From Plumapathes pennacea (taxonomy: Eukaryota; Cnidaria; Anthozoa; Antipatharia; Myriopathidae): a stretch of DNA of 64,000 nt. A program made the translations under genes and the position numbers. Positions 34,982 to 44,169 of this stretch are shown here, one piece after another. The stretch spans positions 3,224,001-3,288,000 of the forward strand of contig OZ038463.1 of NCBI GenBank assembly GCA_964036295.1. The letters run 5' to 3'. Each line of letters begins with the position of its first letter. Positions within the stretch are counted from its first letter, which is position 1. The notes beneath the pieces are model-generated. The model was not told where the DNA came from. It worked only from the letters and a program-made list of their open reading frames with translations, and did not search any database.

Positions 34982-35035
34982 TTTTTTTTTTAATTTCAGG
35001 TCAATGGCGATAGTCGAGTGGAGTATCTTATCTAA
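17791..35035 (+). CDS. TJP1: ZO/TJP1-type MAGUK with N-terminal CARD and C-terminal ZU5-UPA, complete
   Basis: Junctional scaffold of the zonula occludens family. Twenty-nine coding exons: 17791-18082, 18424-18755, 20712-20759, 21664-21791, 22010-22112, 22305-22395, 22749-22852, 23256-23488, 23683-23759, 24477-24729, 25169-25316, 25495-25597, 26142-26187, 26663-26833, 27124-27281, 27724-27780, 27884-27979, 28164-28261, 28663-28772, 29732-29838, 29943-30040, 30314-30669, 30878-31804, 32141-32346, 32815-32958, 33384-33649, 34076-34219, 34411-34581, 35000-35035. Total 5103 bases = 1700 residues plus stop, with phase kept at every junction. Domains by residue: CARD 1-97, charged linker to 208, PDZ1 ~212-301, PDZ2 ~332-405, PDZ3 ~555-637, SH3 ~650-710, guanylate-kinase-like ~765-950, disordered ~950-1378, ZU5 ~1385-1530, UPA 1531-1700. 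The start is ATG 17791 in good context (AAAATGG). All introns are GT-AG except one GC-AG. The model rests on homology and phase only; transcripts would settle the CARD junction. Confidence 0.92.
19755..20700. other. ZO intron 2, partial repeat content
   Basis: Starts with a foldback-like end (AGCCTGGTTTTCACGAG, 19759-19775) whose partner end I could not place. The stretch around 20255-20460 resembles the TTCATTTGACAGTTC-type repeat also seen near 22985, 28490 and 36065. No coding exon is supported between 18756 and 20711. Confidence 0.4.
20712..22112 (+). other. PDZ1 of ZO, including a 48-base micro-exon
   Basis: PDZ1 is assembled from three exons. The first (20712-20759) is only 48 bases and encodes [16 protein letters not shown], matching the WEQHTVTL first strand of ZO-family PDZ1. 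The next gives the carboxylate-binding loop ([20 protein letters not shown]) and the third gives [20 protein letters not shown]. Flanking exons are phase 0 at both micro-exon edges, so skipping it would stay in frame and remove the first strand. Confidence 0.88.
21128..21500. repeat. Homopolymer-rich repeat cluster in ZO intron 3
   Basis: Contains a CCGTATTTCCTTGATTGCGC-type repeat (from 21137), a C-run of about 16 at 21213-21229, mixed T-rich tracts at 21351-21405, and a related CTCAATTAAGCGCCCCCTTT stretch near 21470. Similar CCGTATTT-starting MITEs are common in marine invertebrate genomes. Non-coding. Confidence 0.55.
22749..23351 (+). other. PDZ2 of ZO
   Basis: Two exons encode [29 protein letters not shown] and [18 protein letters not shown]. 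In ZO proteins PDZ2 forms a domain-swapped dimer and binds connexins; that role is family knowledge. Ligand-loop residues are Y-G-F-S-L. The preceding exon (22305-22395) is the PDZ1-PDZ2 linker and encodes the first strand, [11 protein letters not shown]. Confidence 0.88.
25169..25597 (+). other. PDZ3 of ZO
   Basis: Exons 25169-25316 and 25495-25597 encode [31 protein letters not shown] and [23 protein letters not shown]3 is followed directly by SH3 and the guanylate-kinase-like domain, the fixed core order of MAGUKs. A poly-T run sits just after the first exon's donor. Confidence 0.9.
26142..26833 (+). other. SH3 domain of ZO (ends at a GC-AG intron)
   Basis: Exons 26142-26187 and 26663-26833 encode [43 protein letters not shown] and [10 protein letters not shown]. 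The last stretch joins AEQLAQV in exon 27124-27281, reproducing the PNKxRAEQLA motif of ZO proteins. To obtain it the intron must start with GC (TGCAG|GCAAGT at 26833/26834). Confidence 0.9.
26834..27123 (+). other. GC-AG intron of the ZO gene
   Basis: Donor TGCAG|GCAAGT and acceptor TTATTCACAG|GGCTG. The rest of the donor matches the consensus perfectly apart from GC, which is typical for functional GC-AG introns. The intron also contains a (TTCG)n-like tract at 27000-27072. Confidence 0.85.
27303..27392. repeat. Poly-G run and (GA)n tract
   Basis: A run of about 28 G (27302-27329) is followed 40 bases later by (GA)n (27368-27393), starting about 20 bases after the donor of exon 27124-27281. 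A G-run of this length could form a G-quadruplex in the pre-mRNA; it is also prone to assembly error. Confidence 0.85.
27724..30040 (+). other. Guanylate-kinase-like domain of ZO
   Basis: Seven exons encode [98 protein letters not shown] and [18 protein letters not shown]. The P-loop position reads [10 protein letters not shown] instead of a GxxGxGK nucleotide-binding loop, as in vertebrate ZO proteins, so the domain is expected to be a protein-binding pseudo-enzyme. Confidence 0.9.
28784..29735. repeat. Minisatellite with alternating long and short units in a ZO intron
   Basis: About eleven units start near 28784, 28875, 28934, 29026, 29087, 29176, 29272, 29331, 29425, 29517 and 29608 with ATGTACGTACTTTTGGCTTT or ATGTTCGTACATTTGATTTT. 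Long units are about 91-96 bases and short ones about 59-61 bases. Short units of the ATTTGATTTTGG type alternate with long units in the first two thirds; the last third is only long units. The array abuts the acceptor of exon 29732-29838. Confidence 0.85.
30314..31804 (+). other. Disordered, charged central region of ZO
   Basis: Two exons (30314-30669 and a long 927-base exon 30878-31804) encode about 425 residues rich in Arg, Glu, Pro, Ser and Tyr, with many [14 protein letters not shown] and [11 protein letters not shown] stretches. A Glu/Arg-rich helix-prone segment ([16 protein letters not shown]) may form a short coiled coil. The same position in vertebrate ZO-1 binds actin; I see no diagnostic motif to confirm that here. 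GC content is clearly higher than in the surrounding introns. Confidence 0.8.
34040..34090 (+). repeat. Duplicated splice acceptor before ZO exon 27
   Basis: The string TGTAGGATGTGTGTAA occurs at 34035-34050 and again at 34071-34086, exactly 36 bases apart. The second copy is the true acceptor of exon 34076-34219. Use of the first would read in frame into [11 protein letters not shown] and then TAG at 34073-34075. Confidence 0.8.
34673..34817. mobile_element. Foldback element, GGGCCCGGTTCAAAGAGTGG ends
   Basis: A 145-bp palindromic element. The left end GGGCCCGGTTCAAAGAGTGG pairs with the right end ...CACTCTTTGAACAAACCGGGCCC. The inside repeats ATCCACTGGATAAAT-like motifs. It lies in the ZO intron before the last coding exon. 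Confidence 0.8.
34905..34990. repeat. (TTTA)n microsatellite at the last ZO acceptor
   Basis: About 18 TTTA units running directly into the polypyrimidine tract (TTTTTTTTTAATTTCAG) of the terminal ZO coding exon, so repeat length could affect acceptor use. Confidence 0.85.
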
Positions 35036-35490
35036 CACGCGCGGCCTTTTTGTAGCCATCGTCTAATCACCAGAGAATTTATAAGCAGTCTGTAATCAGA
35101 AAACTTTCAACAAGTAGATTTAATAGTTTGTAATCACTAGCTTTCAAAGACATATTTTTTTAGAAAGAAGGCATCCAGAATATAATATGCAATGAAGCAT
35201 TTACGCTTTTTATAAACTTTTCACTGCCATATAATGTTTCTCTGGCCAAGGTTAAAAATGCCAAAAAAAAAAAAAAAAAAAAGAAAGATGTGATCACTGC
35301 CACTGGAATGTACTCTATCGAAAACTTTCATTGTGTAGTCGCACCTTTTGGCTTCATTTGAAAGAGTTGCACGTTGTGAGGTTGATTCAAATTTTGGCAA
35401 GTTTGACAGCTGTAGTGCCGTAAAGGATTTTCCCATAACCAAGATCACGTGACCACTTGCCGGCAGACCCTTTGAAAGGTTTTTTATGCG

Positions 35491-35496
35491 AATAAA
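35491..35496 (+). terminator. Polyadenylation signal AATAAA (ZO gene)
   Basis: First canonical hexamer after the ZO stop codon; use not testable from sequence. Confidence 0.45.
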
Positions 35497-35809
35497 TTAA
35501 CTTCGTAGAGATTCAGTGCAAAGGTTCAGGAAAGTTTTGGGCCAGTCCTACACCAATGTAGGTAAAAAACCCTTTCGATATAATGTGTCCCAGTAGTGAT
35601 CCAACTCGCGACGAACTTCGATTTTCACAACGATGTGCTCTTAGGTTCAGGAGAGACCTGTCTGGCTCTGGGAAGCGTAAGTTGCAGCAGCCCAAGCCTT
35701 GGGCTCATAGTGCTTGATCATTGTAGTTAAAAAGCTATGCAAACCACATGACGACAGCCAGTGGGGTGCACGCCTTGCTTTTCCCCTCTGGATGTCGACT
35801 GCGCTCTCT

Positions 35810-35860
<51 letters not shown>

Positions 35861-35965
35861 GCTTTTAATACTCGAGAGAACGAGTAATATTTTGGATGTC
35901 GCCATGTTGACCTGATTGAGGTTTTTGTCCGTGTGATGTGCAAACTCACTGTGCTATTAACTTTT

Positions 35966-36203
35966 AAAACTCTTTCACTGCCATGTTCTGAACCTCAACA
36001 TCGACCGATGATTACGCGAACACCAGAAAGTACTCATTGAGAGCTTGACTGGTCACACCTTTAGGTTCATATGACAGTTTAGAAGTTGGAGGTGAATACT
36101 GTTAGATTGTACTCGCGTAGTATTTCATTTGTGTCAATCAGACCTTTAGGTTTCTTTTGATCATTTGAAAGCCAGGTTGATCCCTTGGCAGTGAAAGAGT
36201 AAA
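35966..36203. mobile_element. MITE with TCTTTCACTGCCA ends
   Basis: Left end AAAACTCTTTCACTGCCATG; right end CTTGGCAGTGAAAGAGTAAA. The inside contains two TTTAGGTTCATATGACAGTT-like stretches. A related fragment occurs at 35215-35420 (TTTTCACTGCCATATAATG). Confidence 0.65.
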
Positions 36204-37983
36204 TTTATTTGACTTTTAGTTTCGGCTCCGACGAGTCCTATTGTAACATTTACTTCTTTATATATACATATACAAATATATGGTTTTAAGTAAGGGAGAA
36301 TCTGTTCCCACATTTGAATTTGTAAAACACTAATTAAAATGCACTGCGATAGCGGAAACGGAAAGGTCAGCCAAGGTTGCACAGGCCGTAGGAAATACAT
36401 TTTTTGTGTTCCGTCGACTTTCACCACAGCGATCAAAAATTAGAAAATAGGGGGGAGGGGGATATGCATCGCAGAGCTAAGTGATTTTAGTTCATTCTAA
36501 TTTGTAGGTGCCGTTGTATGCCGGCATTAGAATCAACTGGGAAATTAGCGCTGTATGTACGTGTTGTGCCACAAAAACGAGTCGATTAAACTTGATGTAT
36601 TTTACTTGAAACATGAAAGCTTAATACAAGACTTGGATAGCAGTTTTACAGGATTGTGTCAAATGTGGAAAGAATACTAATAAAATTGCTTACACTCTTG
36701 TAGTCGGGGCAAAGACAGGGTGTATGAAGACTTCTGGTGACACGTGGTCACACGAGTCATAGCCACATTACAGTGACATACTAAATAGACTCGCTATAAA
36801 TAATACTGCTGATATCAGTGCTCCATAACATGTCAGATAGCGTAAAGACTTCACTTGCCATCATAAATCCCTCAGAGCATCCTCGTACGTACAACAATCA
36901 CCTATCTCGCGTTTCCACGGCCGTGTACTCCCATTTTTACGGGTCATATATATTGTATGTGCCGCCCTAAAGGATATCATTGGGTATAGATTCTGTCTCT
37001 TTGCTCTTTGGGGATAATAGGGAAAAAGGGGGGAATTTTGAAAATCATCACGCCACGACAGGTCATGAGTCCGTTTATTCGATGTGAAAATATATACAAC
37101 TGGACAAAATAGGTTACCACGGACAATAGTTGTATTACATACCCACAGTTCATATTTAGCCTATGTTCTGCCAACCTTGCAGTACATCTACAAAGCACAA
37201 CTTTTCTGGTGTCTCGGCTAGTTTTGTATATTGTCCCCTTTGTATCACTTCAATTAATTCTAAAACAATTTAAGATTAATGTTGTCCACAGTGTTTGGTT
37301 GATCAGTTTAGTTCTACGTTTGCAACGCTTGTTGATCGGCAACCCTGCTAATAAGGAGCCAAGCAAGAGCATTCTTGGTGATTTCTTGCGGGTTTCGTCG
37401 GCAGATCACGCTCAGCAAACACTCGCTGGCATAACAAGTTACAAGTGATTTACTCGATTGGTATAACTACCTTATTTGCTCTGTGATTGACCCTGTAAAT
37501 ATTCTATGGCACATGAGCGAAAAACAAATACGACAAGAATGAACCGAACCGAAAGCACCCGGTGATATGCCGTTATGGATGCCGGGTGCGATGTTAGGGT
37601 AATACGTCTAATACTAAATTATTTGCGTTGGTACAGTATTTTCGCAACAAAAACTCAACAACAGAATAAACACTAAATGAAATGTAGATTTTACCACAAC
37701 TCACTAATTTCTCGCTCTCTGATTGGTCGATGACGTCAGAGGGTCAAGCTTTGCAACGAAATACAACGAAAACAAATTTCCACTGGTTTTTCATGGTCTG
37801 GACTCGTATTTACCGCGATTTACGTCATCATATGGTCCAGACCACGGCAAACCAGTGAAAATTTGTTAAATGTACTTATGTGAGTACTCAGTGAACACTC
37901 TATTCTTTTGTAAATTGACAGAAGTTGGAGTTGAGTCAAATGCGGTGGACTCGGGGAAATTCTATTGCAATTATAATTGTGCC

Positions 37984-40475
37984 TCACTTTGCGTACAGCA
38001 GGCATGGCACCATGGGTGCAGCCGCTGCCCCAATGTACTTCTCATTCTTACTCTTCTTCTTTGGCTCGCCTCTTGCCTCAGCCTTCCTCTGTTCCTCCTC
38101 TTCCTCAAGGCTCTCGATCTTGTTGTAGATGTCAATGATCACGTGGAACAGACACGCGACGAAGCAAATTCCCGCCATTACCAGGAACAAGAGGCGCGCG
38201 CCTGCGGCGGAGATGACGCCACCGCTGACCACTGCACCGAGGCCCATTCCTACTCCCCAGTAGACAAAGTGCAGGATACTTTGAATCAACGAAGAAGCCT
38301 CTAACGACAAGAATAGCAAAATAATAATGAAAAATGCGTTAGTTGTCAGATATAGCAATCGTTTAGTCTTCTAGCAGTCCTCTCGTCCATTCGATGCAAG
38401 ACGAGAAACAAAATCGAAAGAAATATCGGGTGTACGAATTAAGGTGCACACTCACAATCAATACCCTTGTCCAGACATACTTCTGTTCATATGTATGAAA
38501 CATAAAAAGCAGGTTTCATCAAAGTTTCATATATATTTATGAAGCACACACTAAGGCGGCCGGCATGCAGATTTGGTCCTTGCCGATTTTCACTTGTTTC
38601 TATGTAACACTAACTGAACTTTTTCTAAGACGGACATTAAATGCTAGTCCCGAGTGTCCGCCTTAGACAAAGTTCATTGTATAAAGTATTTGTATAATCA
38701 ATATGAATTTACAATGTTTTTATGTGCGAGTGTACACTGATGTGAGTCTGTCGCTGAAAACTGCAATTTGGCAATTAAAATCAGTTTTATTCAGTTCTGA
38801 AGATTAAAATGTTAATAATAAATATTAATTTATCTCAATGATTATCAATAATTTCCTCACCTTCGGGTGCGTCGACATAAACAGCAGCGATGGACCATAC
38901 TCCACCGTACGTGACGCCCTGAACGATTTCCATGGGTATGACAAGCCAGGGATCCGTCAGATTACTATACATCAAGAAACGAGCGGTGTAACAACCCAGA
39001 GCCACCGAGATCATGCCGTGTTGACCAACAATATCCACCACGTAAGGAGAAACGAAATACATCACTACTTCGGCGAAACAGTAGATCAACAGGATGATAG
39101 TAAACAAGACTGGAGTGCCGCCAAGGTCTTGCAGGTACCAAAACAAGAATCCGATCTGTAGGCTGTGGCAGTACCCAAACAGAAATAGCGTCGCCAGGAA
39201 GACAGCATTCTTACAGTTCTTAAATAATTTTAGGCCTTCCATTAGACTGGAACCATTTTCGTTGGCGTCGGGTTTTTCAAACGTGAAGAAAAGTGATACG
39301 ATAAGGGTGCCACCGATAGCGATCTCGAACACATAAAAGCACGGCAAGTAGTTGATAGTGTCTGTGTAGATGCAGGTGTTTTCCTGGGTCACCCACACAG
39401 TGACTAAAACTGCGGCAAGACTGAGACCCAGAGAGCCAAATAACCGCTGTCTGCCGTATTCACTGTCACTGTCAACAAGTGCTCGTACCACAGCACTGTC
39501 CGCAAGCATGGGGGTCGGGGTGGTGATGATTTCAGTCAAAATCACTATCACAACCAGGGTTTGGAAAATCCACTGATTAAATCGGACTCTGAAGTCATCC
39601 GGAGGCTTCGGACTCTTTTGGATATCACTCGGGGCTGGAAAAGGGTTTATTTCGCCTTGGACGCCAGTTTTGATCTTATAAGCAGGACTGGGCGTGTTGA
39701 ACTGAACGCCGTCTTTCTGATTCACAAAGTCGTCTCGCTTCGATTCTCGTCCAAGTACCGAATCTTCAGACGCCTCATTATCGTGACCACGACCTGAAAG
39801 AGGCTTTGCATTTGCATTCTTCGCATAATTATCGCGGCTATCAACTTGCCCGCCAAAAGTCTCCTTCTTTTCATCCAAACTTCTTTCTCCTTCCCGTACG
39901 TGGAGCTTTCTGGGGTCCCATGTCTGTGAACCTTTTATGTCTGTCCTTGGGATAAAAGAAACTTCTCTCCTTGATATGTTATGTAGATTTGTTGAGGCGT
40001 TCGCTGGCACAAATGGCGACGGAGTTATGTTGAATACGTGTTGCCCACCCTGTGGCGAGGGTACGTATACATAACATGGCAAATCCGTCGGGAAAATGAG
40101 GGACTGCCCGTAGTAGCCTATAATCCATCCAACTATAGAAATAAAATAGACCACTTTTGGTTTGCTGTATTTATCCGTAACCATCTTCCATAGCGGGAGG
40201 CAAACGATCTTAACCGCCGGTCGCAACGCCAGTAGAATTCCAATCTGCCATGCTTTAAGCCACAGCTGCTTGTAGAAAAGGCTAAAGAAGGGAAAGAGAG
40301 CGCCAAGAGCTGTGTAGAAGAAGAAGTAGAAAAGTTTGGAGACAATCACTGTCTTGTTCACTTGACTGCGAATGGCATGAAGACATCCATTGTTTTCGGT
40401 TTTCTCTTCTTGGTCCGAATGCGTACTTTCTCCGTTTTCTTCGTTTTGTATCGGTTCATATGAGCTTTCAAGCAT
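37984..40475 (-). CDS. MFSD6: MFSD6-like major facilitator, two coding exons
   Basis: Polytopic membrane transporter of the MFS_1-like group; substrate unknown for this family. On the minus strand exon 1 is 40475-38861 and exon 2 is 38300-37984 (TGA 37984-37986). The donor is GAAG|GTGAGG and the acceptor TCGTTAG|AGGCT, phase 1, giving 643 residues. The frame stays open for a further ten codons upstream (to 40505) without an ATG, so the start at 40475 is the first in-frame Met. Early motifs are KLFYFFFYTALGALFPFFSL and AWQIGILLALRPAVK, then LPLWKMVTDKYSKPK (the MFS loop 2-3 basic motif). A hydrophilic loop of about 185 residues follows TM4, then YGRQRLFGSLGLSL and about seven further membrane segments. 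The C-terminus is charged (LEEEEEQRKAEARGEPKKKS). Family assignment is firm; orthology to MFSD6 rather than MFSD6L is less so. Confidence 0.85.
38301..38860 (-). other. Single coding intron of the MFSD6-like gene
   Basis: A 560-base GT-AG intron, interrupting between TM9 and TM10. It holds a pogo-like repeat, ACTAAGGCGGCC (38550) to GTCCGCCTTAGACAAAG (38657-38673), and AT-rich DNA. Confidence 0.75.
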
Positions 40476-40505
40476 TGTCAGGACCAGTTCAACTGTTTCC
40501 TTCAC

Positions 40506-41431
40506 ATTGTCGAGTAGAAGAAAGCTCCTTAAAGTTTCACCAGCGTGTTGATGATAGCAAGCGACCGAACAGCGAAATTAAAATGCAAGGTTTGGAACAA
40601 TTATCATCGCCCAAGAGACATAAATTATGATAATTTTGCTTCAAAGTTGAAAAGATCGAACCAAGTGTGACAGCTCTTTTGAATAGAATGATAGGCCCTT
40701 GCACCAGAACTGCAATTCATCTGTTACACGAAACCTTTAATGATCTTTTCGATGTTTTAGACGGTTCGCTGCCAGAAGACTGTCAAAAAGCGTAGTATTT
40801 AATAGAAATTAGTTTCACGTTTTCAAGTTATTTTGTTGTTTGCCTTCCTTCAGTTCTTACATAAATGAATATAAAATTATCTTCTGATAAAACCAAAATG
40901 CAGTTCTAGACTGACTCTGAAGCAGTTTCAAACCAATTTTAGCTGACAAGATACGGAAATCAACATTTCCATTCGACCTAATATCAAACGGGGAGTGTCA
41001 CAGAACGACCGCGGTCGTACGCTAAAAAAGAATTTCCCCAGTTAATATATTTTGTGTGTGATGAGTCAGGAACTCACTTGTTCGTATACAGACATCAGCT
41101 TCGTATATATTGTAACATGAATGTATCGTATATAGCCAACTATATGCGACTTTCCTTAGTTAGGATCTGAGCGGACTGTAAACAGCCTAAAGAGATAACG
41201 GGTCGGTCACAAATTATGTGATCACTTTGTACACCAGTGATTATTTCCAAACCGCTTTGTTAAGTTAATTTTAATTTGTGATACTGATAAGTCCGAGTGT
41301 AAGATTCGATGAAGGTTTCAAGTTTCATCAGTCCAAGAGGGTTGAAGCAGGAGATACGGGGGAGTAGTCTTTCATATGTAACTGAAGCCGAAGTTGGCGT
41401 GGATATAATGTTATAAATGTCAGAACCTCCT
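40506..41431. other. 5' flank of the MFSD6-like gene, no other feature
   Basis: AT-rich DNA upstream of the minus-strand MFSD6-like gene. I cannot place a promoter or a non-coding first exon. Confidence 0.4.
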
Positions 41432-42842
41432 CAAAATTTTGGGTGGGGGGTGCGCCGCCCGGGACTAAAAACCCTTACCCTATTTCAGACCAAAATCTGT
41501 GATTTTCGACCCTTTTTCATACCAAAATTTGCCGGTTTTTTCACCTTATTTAAGATCAAATATCAAAATATCCTACCCTTTTCCAGACCAAAGGTTAAAA
41601 ATTGATAGCCTATTTCAGACTGAAATGCTGAAAATGATACCCTTTGGGGCGAAACATACCCATCACTTATATATGGGAGTACCCCCCCCCCCCCCCCCCC
41701 CCCCACGTGCTTACGAGTTGCCAAAATGTTCCTCAACAGTTGATAAAATAAATCCTCGCTTTTTGTTTCCATGTTTGAACGAACGATACGATATAACTGG
41801 TCCTTGGGTTAGTAAAACTATGGTTTAACCCCCTTTACCCAGCGGCCTGCCCGATGGCCTAGCTGCAGGTTGTAATCGGTTCCTGAAACTAGAGAAACTA
41901 CAGAGAAAGAAAAAGAACAGATTAAACGCGGTGACCGTTGTGCTAAAATTCGACGCCGGTGCGTTATGCGTTGTGCGTTTGCGATATTGATGATTATTAT
42001 ATCAGAAGAACGACTCGCTCGGGCGGGTTGGCTCACTTCAAAGACCACTTTGGTCACTCCTCTTTAGTTTCATTTTTTCTATCCGGATGTCAGAGGCCGG
42101 AAACGTTACGTTGCAAAACTTTTTAGCTGTTGGCATAACCCAAACCCTAACCTTACAACCTTGACCTATCTCTAACCTAAAAACTGAGCGGGATGGAGCA
42201 AACCGGGAATAAAGATAAAATACCTGGCATTATTGTGTGTCTTTCTGTGATTCTAAGTGATGAACAAATGCAGCAGCAATCTGCATAGTTGCTTTTGCAA
42301 TTGTATCTGAGTTTCAGGCAGGGCCAGTTAGGATTTCCTCCATGGTGTGGTCCTCCTAGATCGTTTACAAACAATACAAGCCAGAATTAAGAAGATTGCT
42401 GCAATGGCCGGCAAGATCGTGGTGAGTCCACCGAGGACGATAAGTGTATGAAGGGCTGAAGTCAATCAAGCCCTCGACTACAGCGACGAGATAAATGCCG
42501 TGTGGGGAATACTCCCATAAAGCCATATGCGTATGTGCCGCCCCTTAGTTTTCAAGCATTTCTAGTCTGAAATAGGGTATAGATTTTGCTTTGTGGTCTG
42601 AAATAGGGTATCGATTTTGTCTCTTTGGTCTGGGAAAGGGTATGATATTAACAGAAATGTGTCACCACGGACATTGCACGGCCGGGAAGAAAACACAGGG
42701 CGAAAAATCGTTGCAGCAGAAAAAGATATCTGTACTGTCTAAAATAGGGTATACATTTTGGAGTCAGGTATGAAATAGGGTAAAGAAAGTCAGGTACTTC
42801 GGTAAGGGTTTTCAGGACCGGGCGGCACACTCTCACCCAAAA
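41432..42842. mobile_element. Inverted-repeat pair rich in AATAGGGTA motifs
   Basis: The left arm (41432 to about 41650) starts TTTTGGGTGGGGGGTGCGCC and then carries ACCCTATTTCAGACCAAA-type units. The right arm (about 42545-42842) is the reverse: GTCTGAAATAGGGTATAGAT repeated about five times and ending CCGGGCGGCACACTCTCACC. Each arm is itself a run of tandem 20-30 base units of the form TCTGAAATAGGGTA. A C-run (41682-41704) interrupts the left arm. The middle is unrelated AT-rich DNA. A third partial copy is near 36950-37030. Confidence 0.7.
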
Positions 42843-43073
42843 TACTGATGAGTGCCCCCCCTCCCTAAGGCAGGACAGTCTCAAGTCTTCTGTAGTTGCG
42901 TGTGGAAAGTTGTCTCAGCGACTTTAGCTTGTCCAAAAAAACTTGAAAACGCATTACTGTACACGTAGTCCGAGTAAACCAGATTGCCGTGTGACAAACT
43001 TTTGAGTGGTCACGTTGCATTTTTTTCAAGCGCTTACTGGTGCCGTCACGCAACAACTATCAATAATCAGCCT

Positions 43074-43288
43074 TTAACCCTTTAATTCCCAAGCTGAAAA
43101 TACAAATTCTCCCAACCATAAAATAAGAAAAAGTGTGAGTGATGAAAAAAGAATTTATGTTTTAATCAGTTGTCATTTGAGTAAGGTATCAAATGCTAAA
43201 TTCTCCATAGTTTTTGGTACAGTATATCTCTGGTGGGAGACTGAAAAGAGAACTTTGAGAGTGATCGCTCTTGGGAGTGAAATGGTTA
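43074..43288. mobile_element. MITE, CACTCCCAAG family (second copy)
   Basis: Ends TTAACCCTTTAATTCCCAAG and CTCTTGGGAGTGAAATGGTTAA are inverted copies, like the element at 10678-10900. The insides share ATTCTCCC and CATTTGAGTAAGGTATCAAA-type segments. Confidence 0.75.
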
Positions 43289-43699
43289 AATAATCTCTAA
43301 GCGGAAAATAGTCAAGAAACCCGCATCCCGAAAACCCACCTACAGGGCGAGGGGATATCTGCGATCATCGTATTTCTAATACTTGATTAAGTTTGTCAAA
43401 CTGCTGTACTCCTTGTAGTTCTGTCAACTTGCGCGACTTTAAAATGTATATGCAAATTTCGTGTTCAGTAGTGCATGCAAATGTGCCAAAACTACTGATA
43501 ATTTATGTACAAACTTACCGCGTACATTGGCATGCAGCCAAGGAAGCTTAATTTTGTGTTGTCTGCATAACGTCCACAATCACCGAAAAGAAGGTATTAT
43601 AACTTGAGTTTTAATACTTATTTATATAAACAATAACCAGTATTATTTTTCTACTTTGTAGAATTAATTTTGGCGCGCGCGTGACTGCAAAGAACACTT

Positions 43700-44081
43700 A
43701 AGGGCTCTTCATATGAGCCCGGTTACCGAGATCTCGCCCCCCCACTATTTCCTTTGTAAAAATTCCGATGTATTCATATGAGAGGGCGGGCCAGCCCGGT
43801 TAGCCGAGATCTCGGTCTTCGCGACCGGGATCTCGGTAAACCGGCTGCCCGTTTCTCATATGAACACTCCGGCCCGGTTAACCAGGGTGAAAATGTTTTA
43901 ACTATGCGAGTCTGAAATGTACTTGCTTCTTAATTCGGCATTGATGGAAGAATTGGCAAAAACTTTTGCATCATGGACACTACACTTACCTGGGCTGAAA
44001 TTTCCCATATAAACACACGACCGGGCTGGCCCAGTTGACCGAGCCAGCGCGGTCAACCGGGCTCATATGAAGAGGCTCAAT
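43700..44081. mobile_element. Foldback element, GGCTCTTCATATGAGCCCGG ends
   Basis: Left end GGGCTCTTCATATGAGCCCG; right end CGGGCTCATATGAAGAGGCTC. The inside has several CCGAGATCTCGG and AGCCCGGTTAGCCG palindromes and a TCATATGA motif at each sub-repeat. Confidence 0.8.
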
Positions 44082-44169
44082 AACGTACACGTGGCGCTTT
44101 GCTCACCCTGCAAGCTTGCTTAGAAAAAATTGGCTCGGGGACAAGTTTTCTCCGTATGAACAGAGCGTT

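Larger units (their letters stand above)
32141..35035 (+). other. ZU5 and UPA domains at the ZO C-terminus
   Basis: ZU5 is encoded by 32141-32346, 32815-32958 and the start of 33384-33649. Its motifs include [50 protein letters not shown] and VELRLPHC. The boundary reads [14 protein letters not shown], with His1529-Phe1530-Ser1531 encoded at 33482-33490. A UPA-like domain follows: [52 protein letters not shown]. In ankyrins, UNC5 and PIDD, ZU5 and UPA pack together, usually before a death domain; here no death domain follows. The protein ends RVEYLI. Confidence 0.85.
35036..37983. other. ZO 3' UTR and intergenic repeats
   Basis: AATAAA at 35491-35496 is a plausible ZO poly(A) signal, 456 bases after the stop. 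Poly-A (35262-35282) and poly-T (35811-35855) tracts follow. A MITE with CACTGCCA-type ends lies at 35966-36203, and a partial copy of the 41432-42842 repeat near 36950-37030. The G-C-poor remainder shows no gene on either strand. Confidence 0.55.

Noticed and set aside
32141..35035. A separate UNC5 gene (ZU5-UPA next to a DCC gene)
   Set aside because: The exon at 31804 splices in phase to 32141, the ZU5 sequence is of the ZO type ([18 protein letters not shown]), and there is no death domain, Ig or TSP1 domain.
40476..40505. Upstream GTG start for the MFSD6-like protein
   Set aside because: Animal genes rarely start at GTG; the first in-frame ATG (40473-40475) is preferred.
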